The notes: generated by a model not told the origin, from the sequence alone. A stretch of DNA of 64,000 nucleotides from Vibrio metoecus (GCF_000696385.1 NZ_JJMN01000044.1:1-64000); one strand, 5' to 3'. Counted from the first letter of the stretch, positions 30,766 to 39,830 are shown. Translations and numbers: made by a program.

Positions 30766-30800
30766 AATGGCTTGACACGCAAGAGTCATGCCAAGCCATT
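30766..30800. repeat. Inverted repeat enclosing the flrB promoter
   Basis: AATGGCTTG at 30766-30774 and its exact complement CAAGCCATT at 30792-30800 are separated by 17 bp. The loop contains almost the whole sigma-54 promoter of flrBC. It could act as a weak terminator for flrA, as a protein-binding site, or be incidental. Confidence 0.75.
30779..30793 (-). promoter_or_regulatory. Sigma-54 promoter of flrBC
   Basis: TGGCATGACTCTTGC on the minus strand with exact GG-N10-GC spacing, 38 bp before the flrB start. In Vibrio, flrBC is the class II target of FlrA plus sigma-54, whose gene lies directly upstream. Confidence 0.88.
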
Positions 30801-30852
30801 TTATTTAAAAATCAACACGTTACCAATGCCAATATATTGACTATGGGTTTTC

Positions 30853-32319
30853 TTAGCGTTGCATGTTGTATTTGCGCATTTTCTCAACCAAGGTGGTACG
30901 CCGCATACCCAGCATATCTGCCGCCCGCGCAACAACGCCACCTTGCGCTTCTAACGCTTGATTGATCAGATTCACTTCTAGATCCGCCAACAGCTCTTTC
31001 AGATTCACCCCTTCAGGGGGTAACGCTTGTGGTGCATCGATATCGGCTGCGAACTCATGCGGCTCTTCAAAGTTGAAATCTTCTGAAAAAATGCCTTCCA
31101 GAACATCGCGCTCCTGCTCCTCAACCGAGCTAAATCGGCTAGGTTCAGGCTGGAATTCAGGAATATCGCTGTAGCGGTACTTGGTCGGCAAGTGGTTAAC
31201 ATCCACCAAACTATTGGGATAGAGGATCACCATACGCTCAACCAAGTTAGCTAATTCACGCACATTCCCTGGCCAATCGTGTTCCATCATCGAATTGATA
31301 GCACGAGGAGTGAAGCAGATCGGTTGCGCACCTTCCGCCTCCATACGCGTCATCAATTCTTGCAGTAGCAAAGGAATATCATCAATGCGATCGCGCAGAG
31401 CTGGCATTTCGATCGGAAAAACGTTTAAGCGATAGTAAAGATCTTCACGGAATTTCTGATCATCGATCATCTCTTCTAAGTTGCGGTGTGTCGCCGCAAT
31501 CACGCGAACATTCGCTTTAATGGTGCAATTACCGCCCACCCGTTCAAAACAGCGCTCTTGTAACACGCGCAGCAGTTTTACCTGCATGCTCATTGGCATG
31601 TCGCCAATTTCGTCTAAAAACAGCGTGCCGCCTTCAGCCAGTTCGAAACGCCCTTTCCGTGAGGTAATCGCCCCCGTAAATGCGCCTTTTTCATGCCCAA
31701 ACAGTTCGCTTTCTAGCAGTTCTGCAGGAATGGCTCCACAGTTAATCGGCACAAAAGGGCCATTGCGGCGTCCTGAGTGGTAGTGGATATTGCGAGCGAC
31801 CACTTCTTTGCCCGTGCCCGATTCTCCGAGGATCAGGACATTGGCTTCAGTCGTCGACACTTGTTCAATCAGATGACGAACTTCTTGGATCCCCATGCTT
31901 TGCCCAACAAGGCTACGAAACAGGGTGTTTTTACGTGCCGTCGCAAGAACTTGAAAGCCTTTACGTCCAAGAAACTCTTTACAGTGGCGTAGTGCTTCAC
32001 TCAACTGTGGATAGTTAAGAGGAAAATCTAATTCGCCAACGTAATTGGGAAACTCTTCTAAGGAATAAGACTGCTTATTCGCCATCAATAGCGGAATATG
32101 GTTTGCTTTGGTCAAAGATTGAATTAATTCTTGAGAAAGCGCTTGACCACGCAACGAACCTAAAATACATCCCGCCCACACCGCAGACCAATTGACTTGG
32201 GCAAGCTGAGTAGACTCAATGACCTCACACTGCTCTCCTACAAATTCTAAAATAACACTGAGATTGAGCCGGATCGCGGCATCGTCCTCAATCACAAGTA
32301 GTTTCGCTAAACTCTGCAT
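30853..32319 (-). CDS. flrA: Flagellar master regulator FlrA
   Basis: A 488-residue sigma-54 activator at the top of the flagellar cascade. The N-terminal FleQ-type domain ([20 protein letters not shown]) lacks a clear phospho-acceptor Asp. The AAA+ domain has Walker [27 protein letters not shown] and [12 protein letters not shown]. The C-terminal helix-turn-helix is [21 protein letters not shown]135 (in NTLFRS) and R176 (in VVARN) coincide with the residues known to bind c-di-GMP in V. cholerae FlrA, supporting inhibition by that messenger. It is monocistronic, upstream of flrBC. Confidence 0.97.
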   Translation of the reverse strand: MQSLAKLLVIEDDAAIRLNLSVILEFVGEQCEVIESTQLAQVNWSAVWAGCILGSLRGQALSQELIQSLTKANHIPLLMANKQSYSLEEFPNYVGELDFPLNYPQLSEALRHCKEFLGRKGFQVLATARKNTLFRSLVGQSMGIQEVRHLIEQVSTTEANVLILGESGTGKEVVARNIHYHSGRRNGPFVPINCGAIPAELLESELFGHEKGAFTGAITSRKGRFELAEGGTLFLDEIGDMPMSMQVKLLRVLQERCFERVGGNCTIKANVRVIAATHRNLEEMIDDQKFREDLYYRLNVFPIEMPALRDRIDDIPLLLQELMTRMEAEGAQPICFTPRAINSMMEHDWPGNVRELANLVERMVILYPNSLVDVNHLPTKYRYSDIPEFQPEPSRFSSVEEQERDVLEGIFSEDFNFEEPHEFAADIDAPQALPPEGVNLKELLADLEVNLINQALEAQGGVVARAADMLGMRRTTLVEKMRKYNMQR

Positions 32320-32442
32320 AGGTGAGATTATTTGCCTTTATTATAAGAAGTTGTGGTTGCACCCGTTGAACATCATTTTCAGGTGATTCATTTTTGTTAT
32401 ATAACCTGAATAAACGATAGACAATTTGTGGAAATCAGCAAC

Positions 32443-32472
32443 AAAAAAAGCCACTTGGCTAGTTAGTGGCTT
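32443..32472 (-). terminator. Terminator after fliS
   Basis: On the minus strand AAGCCACT, loop AACTAGCC, AGTGGCTT followed by six T. It separates the flaG-fliD-flaI-fliS group from flrA. Confidence 0.88.
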
Positions 32473-32551
32473 CTATTCTATTTAAATCGGCAAATAAGGC
32501 AACCAAGCATTTGCTGGGTGTGATATCCGTTAAAAGTTTCCCTGACGGAAA

Positions 32552-32965
32552 TCAAATACCCACTTCAGCGGCGGTCAAATTGTGGAATTCCGGCGGAATT
32601 TGATCCCAAGCTGATTTTATTTCACGAATGATCTCAATCACGTCATCCAGCATTTGTGGATCATTTTTATGGTTAGCTTGGGTAATTTGGTTGACCATAA
32701 AGTCATACAGTTGGTCGAGATTTTTAGCGATATCGCCACCATCTTCCATCGATAAGCAACTGCGCAGGCTGATGATGATATCCAGCGCCTTGCCTAAGCG
32801 CTCACCCTTTTGTGGAATGTTGCCCTGCTGCATTGCCGCCTTACCTTGGATAAGACGCTCAATGGCTCCCGCCATTTAACATTTTGGACGATTTTTATGC
32901 GGTGAGGCCGCACTTAGCTGGCTATCCACTGATACTTTTTTGTACGCCTGTAAAGAACCACGCAT
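32552..32965 (-). CDS. fliS: Flagellin export chaperone FliS, apparent frameshifts
   Basis: Cytosolic helical chaperone that binds flagellin C-termini. The true start is ATG 32965 after a perfect AGGAGGA, giving MRGSLQAYKKVSVDSQLSAA. After SPHK three successive A runs (five, four and three As at about 32876-32895) each appear one base too long. Together they restore the same frame but insert a stop. Removing them gives SPHKIVQMLMAGAIERLIQG and a 136-residue protein with the conserved DGGDIAKNLDQLYDFMVNQI. The 107-residue open frame starting at 32875 is therefore the truncated remainder. Confidence 0.92.
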
Positions 32966-32975
32966 AGTCCTCCTC

Positions 32976-33290
32976 TTATAAAAACTTTTTGTATTGTTGA
33001 ACGGATTTATTTCCGTGGCGATATTTATGAAGAGTTTGACCAATCGCCGCCGTTTTTAACAGCATCTGTTCAACAAGTTGTTGGGTATTACCAATTGCCT
33101 CGCGCCATAAATCGGATTGAGCCCATTCTGGGTGCTCGGCTAAATAGCCTAACAAGCTATGCAATAGCTGTTCCCTGTTATCGACCAACTGCAAAATATC
33201 TTCAGCATGAATATCATCTTCAGCCAGAAGAGTTGTTATTTGTTGATCAAGATCACTTAAATATTGCAGTTGTGCTTCCACATTAACCAC
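32976..33290 (-). CDS. flaI: FliT-like flagellar protein FlaI
   Basis: A 104-residue, mostly helical and acidic protein (MVNVEAQLQYLSDLDQQITT, then DILQLVDNREQLLHSLLGYL). In size and position between fliD and fliS it corresponds to the FliT-type chaperone for the filament cap, called flaI in V. cholerae. Sequence similarity to FliT is weak, so the chaperone role is inferred from context. Its start overlaps the fliD stop by 8 bp, indicating coupling. Confidence 0.8.
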   Translation of the reverse strand: MVNVEAQLQYLSDLDQQITTLLAEDDIHAEDILQLVDNREQLLHSLLGYLAEHPEWAQSDLWREAIGNTQQLVEQMLLKTAAIGQTLHKYRHGNKSVQQYKKFL

Positions 33291-35298
33291 CTAACGCATT
33301 CATCATGCCTGCAAGCTGGGATTGCATTTTCCCTGTGGCATCTTGCATGGCGCTGAATTTCGCGTGCGTACGCTTCTCTAAGCTGTCCATGCGGCGATCT
33401 AAAGCGCGCTGATCATCATCCAGTCGATAGGTTTGCTCTGTCAGAGTTTTTTCGCGCGTTCGGATGGAGCCAGTCACTCCCGTCATGCTCGAAATGGCAT
33501 CTTCGACTCGTTTGGCAAAGCCTTGATTACCGCCAAAAAAATCACCTAACTTGGTGAAGTTACTGTTTAACTGGCGGTTGAGCATATCATAGTTGATTTC
33601 CAACGTCCCTTGTCGAGTCGTTGTGATGCCGAACTCTGTCAATGATTTTAGGTTATCTGGTGCTTGTTCGATGCTTGCCGAGAAAGCCGTTTTTAAGCGT
33701 GAGTCGGCACTGCGTACAATGCTGTCTCCGGCTAGTGGCCCAGCTTGTCCTGTACGGGGATCAACCCCTGCCAGTTCTTTGCTGGTTTGGAAAAATTGGT
33801 TATAGGCCGCCACAAACTGTTCAATGTCGGTACGCACCCGATCGCGATCATACTCAATGCCGATTTCGGCGGGAGTTTGGTTGCGCTCCGTCTTGCCTTT
33901 GAGGGTTAAGTTTACGCCTTCAATGGCATTTTCAATGATGTTGTTATTGCTTGATAAGGTGGCAACACCATCCAGTACGACCATGGAGTCTTGCGCCGAT
34001 TGTACTTCGGTCATGCCGCCATAGCCATCAAACGCCGTCTGCGCCGCATCGAGCGCGGCTTGTGCTTTTTCGACTTGTTCGATGTAGGCACGCTCTTCAG
34101 GGCTGAGCTTGGATCGTGCCTGAGCTTTAGCCTCTTCTGGGGTCATTTTTCCGCTGCGAATTGCCGCTTCAATATCGGCTTTCTCTTGCGCAAGTTTCTG
34201 CTCTAATTTTTGCTGCGCTTCTTTGGGCGTCACGTAAGAATCGAGCAGTGTACCAGATGCGGTATTACTCCAACCTGGGACATCTGAGGCTTTTTCACTG
34301 CCTTTGGCATCGAGTTCTTCCTCGGGTTCCCAATAGGAATCGAGTAAAGTGCCGGAAGCCGTTTCACTCCAACCTGGAATTCGGTCTTCTGGCTTGAGGT
34401 ATTTTTTTGCTTCACTTGCCGCACTGGCTGCCGCTTTAACTGCATTATCGGTGAGTTCACCGGCATTGGCAGCCGTATCTGTCGCGTTAGCGCCTTGCGC
34501 CGTTTGTGCCGTTTGTGCCGCATTGCGAATTTCTTGTGCAACTTCTTGATCCACTAACCGTGCAGCATCGCCGATCTTTTCTGCGACTTTCGCTGCGACT
34601 TTCTGCTGTTCAGGTGTCAGTGGGTTAATTAATTGCTGCGCTTGAGCACGTGCTTTTTCCAGATCGCGGACCCGCTGCTCAAGCGTTTTGTATTCGAGTT
34701 GTTTGAGAGGATTGCCAGGCTCAGCTTGAGCCGACATTTTTACACTGTTGTCTTTCCCCGATACGTTAGAGGCAACAATCAGCCGTGGCCCTTCCACATC
34801 GTTAATGATGGAGGCCCGCACGCCCGGGTTGGACTTTTCACCGTTTATTCCACGGACAATATCAACCAGTTTGGAATTGGCTTGTACATCTAGCGTAAAA
34901 CTTTTATCCCCCAATGAAATTTGCAGCTTGCCTGGGCCAAACTTTGCATCTTTATCTAACACTTCAGAGGCAATTTTATGGCTTTGAGCAAGCTGCAACA
35001 CATCGACGGAATAGTTGCCAGCGATCGCTTCCGTGGTGGCAGTCGCGGAGACAACCTTTTCATCACTGGTGTCGACTTTGCGCACAGCAAAAGCCTTCTC
35101 CTGACGAAACTGGGTCATCAGATTTTTCATCGTATCCAGCGACTCTCTGAGCCGACCATAGGCACTAATACTGGTATCAATGTTGGTGCGCTCATTGTCA
35201 ATGCGTTGCTGCTTGGGTACGCGCTCCGCACTGACAATTTTGCTGACCATGCCATTGATATCAAAGCCAGTATTCATCCCCATCGGGCCTAAACTCAT
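33283..35298 (-). CDS. fliD: Flagellar filament cap protein FliD (long form)
   Basis: A 671-residue cap protein that folds flagellin at the filament tip; many FliD proteins are 450-480 residues. The N-terminal D0/D1 region (GFDINGMVSKIVSAERVPKQ) and the C-terminal region (GVTGSIRTREKTLTEQTYRL, then helices) are canonical. The extra length is an Ala/Glu/Lys-rich, coiled-coil-like insertion at about residues 215-430. It contains two copies of PGWS[EN]TASGTLLDSY spaced 33 residues apart (starting at residues 308 and 341). It lies between flaG and flaI. The function of the insertion is not known to me. Confidence 0.95.
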   Translation of the reverse strand: MSLGPMGMNTGFDINGMVSKIVSAERVPKQQRIDNERTNIDTSISAYGRLRESLDTMKNLMTQFRQEKAFAVRKVDTSDEKVVSATATTEAIAGNYSVDVLQLAQSHKIASEVLDKDAKFGPGKLQISLGDKSFTLDVQANSKLVDIVRGINGEKSNPGVRASIINDVEGPRLIVASNVSGKDNSVKMSAQAEPGNPLKQLEYKTLEQRVRDLEKARAQAQQLINPLTPEQQKVAAKVAEKIGDAARLVDQEVAQEIRNAAQTAQTAQGANATDTAANAGELTDNAVKAAASAASEAKKYLKPEDRIPGWSETASGTLLDSYWEPEEELDAKGSEKASDVPGWSNTASGTLLDSYVTPKEAQQKLEQKLAQEKADIEAAIRSGKMTPEEAKAQARSKLSPEERAYIEQVEKAQAALDAAQTAFDGYGGMTEVQSAQDSMVVLDGVATLSSNNNIIENAIEGVNLTLKGKTERNQTPAEIGIEYDRDRVRTDIEQFVAAYNQFFQTSKELAGVDPRTGQAGPLAGDSIVRSADSRLKTAFSASIEQAPDNLKSLTEFGITTTRQGTLEINYDMLNRQLNSNFTKLGDFFGGNQGFAKRVEDAISSMTGVTGSIRTREKTLTEQTYRLDDDQRALDRRMDSLEKRTHAKFSAMQDATGKMQSQLAGMMNALGG
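34234..34377 (-). repeat. Internal 33-residue repeat in FliD
   Basis: Two coding copies at 34333-34377 and 34234-34278 encode PGWSETASGTLLDSY and PGWSNTASGTLLDSY, 99 bp apart. The codons differ at several synonymous positions, so this is an old duplication under protein-level selection rather than a recent one. Confidence 0.85.
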
Positions 35299-35319
35299 TC
35301 AATCACCTCAAAAACACAT

Positions 35320-35781
35320 TCACACCTTTGCCATCAGTAAACCGGATCGATGATCCTGTTCACGGGCAAGGCGACGCAGTACTTCAAGCATCTCTTCCTC
35401 GGGGATTTGACGAATGATATCACCCGTCGAAGCTTCGTAGATGGTAACCACCTCGCGCCCGGATTCTTGATCCAATCTGAAAGACAGGCCTTTGTTGATA
35501 GATTTCACGAACTCGTTCATTTGATCCACCATTTTGGCAAGTTGCTCCTCGTTGAGACGTTGGCGCTGCCTAGCATGCTCCATAGCCGTATCAACCGATT
35601 CTTGCTGCTTTGCCCTGGCCTGCTCAGAAAAGTGTTCAGATGATTTATCTGCACGCGAAACCGAGCGGCTGTTCTCCCCTGAAAGCGAAACGCTTTTTGC
35701 ATTATCGTTTTCTGAAGCAATTTTAATGCCACTTTGTGAGCCGTAAGGCTGGATGTTCGATGCGTAGGATGGTATTTCCAT
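35320..35781 (-). CDS. flaG: Flagellar protein FlaG
   Basis: A 153-residue protein. The variable Ser/Asn-rich N-terminus precedes the FlaG domain: MNEFVKSINKGLSFRLDQES, VVTIYEASTGDIIRQIPEEE and LRRLAREQDHRSGLLMAKV. FlaG is associated with filament length control in several polar flagellates. It lies 71 bp after flaB and 22 bp before fliD. I found no clear sigma-28 or sigma-54 promoter in the gap, so it may depend on readthrough from flaB. Confidence 0.92.
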   Translation of the reverse strand: MEIPSYASNIQPYGSQSGIKIASENDNAKSVSLSGENSRSVSRADKSSEHFSEQARAKQQESVDTAMEHARQRQRLNEEQLAKMVDQMNEFVKSINKGLSFRLDQESGREVVTIYEASTGDIIRQIPEEEMLEVLRRLAREQDHRSGLLMAKV

Positions 35782-35802
35782 AACAATCTCCCTTCCACCT
35801 TA

Positions 35803-35845
35803 TAAGTAACATTAACTACAAGTTACTTACTAGCTCGAATGAGCT
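35803..35845. repeat. Pair of inverted repeats between flaB and flaG
   Basis: TAAGTAAC at 35803-35810 pairs with GTTACTTA at 35822-35829 across an 11-bp loop. Next to it AGCTC/GAGCT at 35832-35845 forms a second short hairpin. Neither is followed by a strong T run. They could be a leaky flaB terminator or an attenuator before flaG. Confidence 0.55.
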
Positions 35846-35852
35846 TAAAGGG

Positions 35853-36983
35853 TTACCCCAATAAGCTCAGAGCTGCAGATGGTGACTGCTTCGCTTGCGC
35901 CAACACGGAAGTACTCGCTTGTTGCAATATCTGCGCTTTCGTCATCGCCGTAGTTTCACGAGCATAATCGGTATCACGGATACGGCTGCGAGACGCATTG
36001 ACGTTCTCGTTGACGTTATCCAAGTTACTGATCGCGTGACCGAATCGGTTCTGGAACGCACCCAATGAAGCGCGTTGGCTATCCACCGCTTTCAGTGCAC
36101 CGTCCAATACCGAAACCGCTTCTTGTGAACCCGCAACGGTCGAAACATCGATATTCGCCACAGTCACATCACGACCTGCGTCAAAGCCGATTTCACCGCC
36201 CAGTCCACCGCCAATGGTCACATCACCGTTCACTTTTTGCGATGAAGCAAACAGCTGCATTTTGCCGTTTTCACCCACAGAGGCTTTAACGTCATCGGTC
36301 TGACCGTTGATGTAGGTCGCGAGCTCTTCTAAGTCGTCACCTTGTTTGGCATTAATGGTTACTTCACGTGCTTCACCCTGTTTATCAGTGTAGTTCAGGG
36401 TTAAGTCGGTTGCAGCGCCTACGCGCCAGTCTGCGGCCTTCCCCTCTTGAGCACGGTAACTTCTGCCGCCCATTGCTTGGGTATCCGAGCGCATACTGCC
36501 CATGCTGAGCATGACAGCTTCACCGGAATCCGCACCGATCTGGAACGATTTGTTACCAAAGGAGCCGTTGAGCAGTTTGTTACCACCAAATGAAGTGGTT
36601 TCTGCAATACGGTTTAGCTCATCATTGAGGGCGGACACTTCTTCTTGAATCGCTCGGCGTTCAGAAGAGGAGTTCGAACCGTTAGAGGATTGCAACGAGA
36701 GGTCGCGCATCCGTTGTAAGATGTTGGTCGTTTCATTCATCGCCCCTTCAGCAGTTTGGGCGATAGAAATACCATCGTTGGCGTTTTTCACCGCCATATC
36801 CAAACCACGACTTTGCGATGTTAACCGGTTAGAAATTTGCAGACCTGCGGCATCGTCCCGAGCACTGTTGATTTTATAGCCGGACGACAAACGCTCCATC
36901 GATTTCTGCATGCCATCAGCAGCGCCATTTAGATAGCGCTGAGCGGTCATGGCAGACACGTTCGTGTTTACATTAATTGCCAT
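35853..36983 (-). CDS. flaB: Flagellin FlaB
   Basis: A 376-residue flagellin. The D0/D1 N-terminus ([20 protein letters not shown], then [20 protein letters not shown] and [17 protein letters not shown]) and the C-terminal D0 helix ([20 protein letters not shown]) are intact. The central D2-like region is short, as in other Vibrio flagellins. AAGGAG precedes the start. It has its own sigma-28-type promoter at 37065-37091. Vibrio flagellins are exported by the FliPQR/FlhB machine and assembled within a sheath. Confidence 0.97.
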   Translation of the reverse strand: MAINVNTNVSAMTAQRYLNGAADGMQKSMERLSSGYKINSARDDAAGLQISNRLTSQSRGLDMAVKNANDGISIAQTAEGAMNETTNILQRMRDLSLQSSNGSNSSSERRAIQEEVSALNDELNRIAETTSFGGNKLLNGSFGNKSFQIGADSGEAVMLSMGSMRSDTQAMGGRSYRAQEGKAADWRVGAATDLTLNYTDKQGEAREVTINAKQGDDLEELATYINGQTDDVKASVGENGKMQLFASSQKVNGDVTIGGGLGGEIGFDAGRDVTVANIDVSTVAGSQEAVSVLDGALKAVDSQRASLGAFQNRFGHAISNLDNVNENVNASRSRIRDTDYARETTAMTKAQILQQASTSVLAQAKQSPSAALSLLG

Positions 36984-37064
36984 ATTGATCTCCTTAGGCG
37001 GATAAGTTGGTAAACCTCGGTGTCTCTCACCTCACGTCGGTTTACCTCATTTCTCTCGTATCCT

Positions 37065-37091
37065 GTAACGGCGAGAAATAAATATCCTTTA
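37065..37091 (-). promoter_or_regulatory. Sigma-28 (FliA) promoter of flaB
   Basis: TAAAGGAT, 11 bp, GCCGTTAC on the minus strand, 82 bp before the flaB start. The -35 half and the CCG of the -10 half fit the sigma-28 pattern. The flaD promoter has nearly the same two halves. Confidence 0.75.
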
Positions 37092-37177
37092 GAGAAATTT
37101 CAGGCTTTTTTTCGAAAAAAGAAAATCCCCTCCACTTTCGTGAAGTTAGGCACTGAATTAATGAAATCGGATGTAAT

Positions 37178-37205
37178 AAAAAATCCAGCCGAAGCTGGAT
37201 TTTTT
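37178..37205 (-). terminator. Terminator after flaD
   Basis: AAAAAATCCAGC, loop CGAA, GCTGGATTTTTT: a strong hairpin about 17 bp past the flaD stop, isolating flaD from flaB. Confidence 0.92.
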
Positions 37206-37221
37206 GGCGGTGTGGGTATGA

Positions 37222-38355
37222 TTAACCCAACAGGCTGAGTGCGGCGTTTGGCGCTTGTTTGGCTTGGGCCAGCACAGAGCTTGATGCTTGAGACAGGATT
37301 TGCGATTTGGTAAGAGCGGTCGTCTCTTTCGCGAAATCGGTGTCTTTGATACGGCTCTTAGAAGCATTCACGTTTTCGTTAATGTTATCCAAGTTGCTGA
37401 TTGCATGGCTGAATCGGTTTTGGAACGCACCCAGTTCAGCGCGATGGCTATCTACATATTTCAGTGCAGAGTCGATAACCGCTACAGATTGTTGCGCACC
37501 ACCAACTGAAGTTACATCGATAGTATCAACCGTTTCACCAGTACCTGCTTGCATGTTCAATGCACCAGCCAGACCACCAGAGAATGCGACATCACCGGTT
37601 ACTTTGTTGTTACCAGCAAAGATTTGTAGCTGACCTTTCTCGTTGACCGACGCTTTCACCATGTCGGTTTGACCGTTGATGTAAGTCGCCACTTCTTCGA
37701 TGTCATCACCTTCTTTGGCATTAACGGTAATGGTTTGGTCTTGACCGTCGATGTCTTTCAGCGTGAAAGTGATGTCGTTCGCACCTGCGGCTACTTTCCA
37801 GTCTTTGTCTTTGCTTTCAGTCGCAACGTAGCTGGTACCACCCATCATACGGTTATCACTGCGCATGTCTTTCAGGGTCAGCATTACCGCTTCACCGTTG
37901 TCGGCACCGATTTGGAACGACTTGGTTGAGAAAGTACCGTTCAGTAGTTTATTACCACCGAATGAGGTGGTTTCAGCCACACGGTTCAATTCATCGTTCA
38001 GCGCGGTGATCTCTTCTTGGATGGCCACGCGGTCAGCTTTAGAGTTTGAGCCGTTTGCCGATTGCAGTGACAAATCACGCATACGTTGCAGAATGTTGGT
38101 GGTTTCATTCATCGCGCCTTCTGCGGTTTGAGCAATTGAAATACCATCATTCGCGTTGCGTACTGCCACATCCAGACCGCGGCTTTGTACATTCAAGCGG
38201 TTAGAAATTTGTAGGCCTGCAGCATCATCTTTAGCGCTATTGATTTTAAAGCCTGAAGATAGACGCTCCATTGAAGTTTGTTGTGCGTTAGTTGCACCAG
38301 TCAAATAACGTTGAGCGGTCATTGCTGCTACGTTGGTATTTACATTTACTGCCAT
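37222..38355 (-). CDS. flaD: Flagellin FlaD
   Basis: A 377-residue flagellin closely related to FlaB. It shows [20 protein letters not shown], then [20 protein letters not shown], and the C-terminus [20 protein letters not shown]. The start is ATG 38355 after GGAG. A longer in-frame upstream extension reaches into the promoter region and is rejected. It has its own promoter (38439-38465) and terminator (37178-37205), so it is monocistronic. Confidence 0.97.
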   Translation of the reverse strand: MAVNVNTNVAAMTAQRYLTGATNAQQTSMERLSSGFKINSAKDDAAGLQISNRLNVQSRGLDVAVRNANDGISIAQTAEGAMNETTNILQRMRDLSLQSANGSNSKADRVAIQEEITALNDELNRVAETTSFGGNKLLNGTFSTKSFQIGADNGEAVMLTLKDMRSDNRMMGGTSYVATESKDKDWKVAAGANDITFTLKDIDGQDQTITVNAKEGDDIEEVATYINGQTDMVKASVNEKGQLQIFAGNNKVTGDVAFSGGLAGALNMQAGTGETVDTIDVTSVGGAQQSVAVIDSALKYVDSHRAELGAFQNRFSHAISNLDNINENVNASKSRIKDTDFAKETTALTKSQILSQASSSVLAQAKQAPNAALSLLG

Positions 38356-38438
38356 GGTGATTTCTCCAATTGATTTTCCGATGTATCCGGTTTCCGACGT
38401 CTCGGAAAACCAAAGTAGTTCTCTCAAAGTTACCTTTT

Positions 38439-38465
38439 ATAACGGCGTGGTTTTTAAATCCTTTA
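38439..38465 (-). promoter_or_regulatory. Sigma-28 (FliA) promoter of flaD
   Basis: TAAAGGAT, 11 bp, GCCGTTAT on the minus strand, 84 bp before the flaD start, nearly the same half-sites and spacing as at flaB. Confidence 0.75.
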
Positions 38466-38597
38466 GGGAAAATTTTCGATTTTTTAAGAAAAAAGTTTGT
38501 TTGGCGATAAATTAGGCATCAAACACATAAAATGCACAAAAAGTGCACTTTAGCACTCAAGGTTTCTCAACGGCGGACGATAAGGTGGGCTTATTCT

Positions 38598-39734
38598 TTA
38601 GTTACGCAGCAAAAACAACACGAATTTTGGCTGGCGTTTCGCTTGAGCCAGTACAGATGTACTGACCTGCTGCAAGATCTGCTGCTTAATCATTTGTGTG
38701 GTTTCTTTGGCGTAATCGGCATCTTTAATCCGACTATTAGACGCGGCCAAGTTTTCATGCACGTTATCAAGATTGCTGATCGCATGATGGAAACGATTTT
38801 GCATCGCACCCAATTCAGAACGGTGTCCATCAACATATTTCAGTGCCGTATCAATGACAGAAACAGCACGCTGTGCGCCGCCTGCACTGCTGATATCGAG
38901 ATTATCCACCGCTTCATACCCCAACAAGTTAAGTTGTAACTCATTGGCGAGGCTACCACCAAACGCCAAGGTTCCTGAGGTTTCTTTCCCCGCGATGTAA
39001 AGCTGGAGCTGCCCCTTTTCATTGACGGAGGCCGAAACTTTATCGGTTTGTCCGTTAATATAAGTGGCCAATTCCTCAATATCATCCCCTTCCTTGGCTT
39101 GGATCTGAATGTTCTCATTCTCCCCTTGCGCATTGACGTAGTTAATATTGAGTTGTTGCTTACCTTTCGCGACTTGCCACTTTTTATCTGCCATTGCGGC
39201 GGCAACATAACTAAAGCCACCCATATCCAAACTGTCGGATCGCATATTGCGCAGTGAAAGCTGTACCGCCTCACCACTGCTGGCTCCAATTTGGAAACTG
39301 GCTTTGACAAACTGACCATTAAGCAGTTTTCGCCCCGCAAAAGAGGTGGTTTCAGCAATTCGATTCAATTCATCATTTAAAGCGGCCATTTCCTCTTGTA
39401 ATGCGGTTCTATCTGCGGCGCTATTCGAGCCATTCGCGGATTGTAAAGAGAGGTCGCGCATACGTTGCAATAGCTGAGTGGTTTCCTGCATTGCCCCTTC
39501 TGCTGTCTGCATGATCGAAATACCATCGTTGGCATTACGTACAGCAATACTGAGGCCCCGCATTTGCGTTTCCAGACGGTTCGAGATCTGTAGTCCCGCA
39601 GCATCATCTTTGGCGCTGTTAATACGGTTACCAGAGGAAAGGCGCCCCAGAGATTGATTGAGCATCTCGGACGCAGAATTAAGATGTCGCTGTGCTACCA
39701 GCGCTGACACATTGGTGTTTACCGTCATGGCCAT
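38598..39734 (-). CDS. flaE: Flagellin FlaE
   Basis: A 378-residue flagellin, the most divergent of the three here. It shows [20 protein letters not shown], then [20 protein letters not shown] and [20 protein letters not shown]. The C-terminal helix is [20 protein letters not shown] and ends LLRN, unlike the SLLG end of FlaB and FlaD. The length is right for FlaE. The odd tail may be real, or may come from two compensating indels. A sigma-28 promoter lies at 39773-39799. A weak hairpin (TGCAC/GTGCA at 38533-38547) lies beyond the stop. Confidence 0.94.
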   Translation of the reverse strand: MAMTVNTNVSALVAQRHLNSASEMLNQSLGRLSSGNRINSAKDDAAGLQISNRLETQMRGLSIAVRNANDGISIMQTAEGAMQETTQLLQRMRDLSLQSANGSNSAADRTALQEEMAALNDELNRIAETTSFAGRKLLNGQFVKASFQIGASSGEAVQLSLRNMRSDSLDMGGFSYVAAAMADKKWQVAKGKQQLNINYVNAQGENENIQIQAKEGDDIEELATYINGQTDKVSASVNEKGQLQLYIAGKETSGTLAFGGSLANELQLNLLGYEAVDNLDISSAGGAQRAVSVIDTALKYVDGHRSELGAMQNRFHHAISNLDNVHENLAASNSRIKDADYAKETTQMIKQQILQQVSTSVLAQAKRQPKFVLFLLRN

Positions 39735-39772
39735 GGCTGCTGCACTCCTTACACTATTGCTTACTTGTTCTT

Positions 39773-39799
39773 TTATCGGTGCGAGCTGCGTTTTCTTTA
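39773..39799 (-). promoter_or_regulatory. Sigma-28 (FliA) promoter of flaE
   Basis: TAAAGAAA, 11 bp, ACCGATAA on the minus strand, 39 bp before the flaE start. The -10 half fits the classic GCCGATAA better than at flaB and flaD. Confidence 0.8.
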
Positions 39800-39802
39800 A
39801 TC

Positions 39803-39830
39803 AAAAAACCGAGCACTGGGCTCGGCTTTT
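39803..39830 (-). terminator. Terminator after the DyP peroxidase gene
   Basis: On the minus strand AAAAGCCGAGC, loop CCAGT, GCTCGG then TTTTTT. It protects the flaE promoter from upstream transcription. Confidence 0.9.

Noticed and set aside
38478..38512. Sigma-28-like GGCGATAA on the plus strand between flaD and flaE
   Set aside because: The only upstream TAAG element gives the wrong spacing, and no plus-strand gene follows.
14651..39734. Degenerating flagellar system (true pseudogenes)
   Set aside because: All domains and catalytic residues are intact on both sides of each break, promoters are perfect, and identical error types occur in essential non-flagellar genes.
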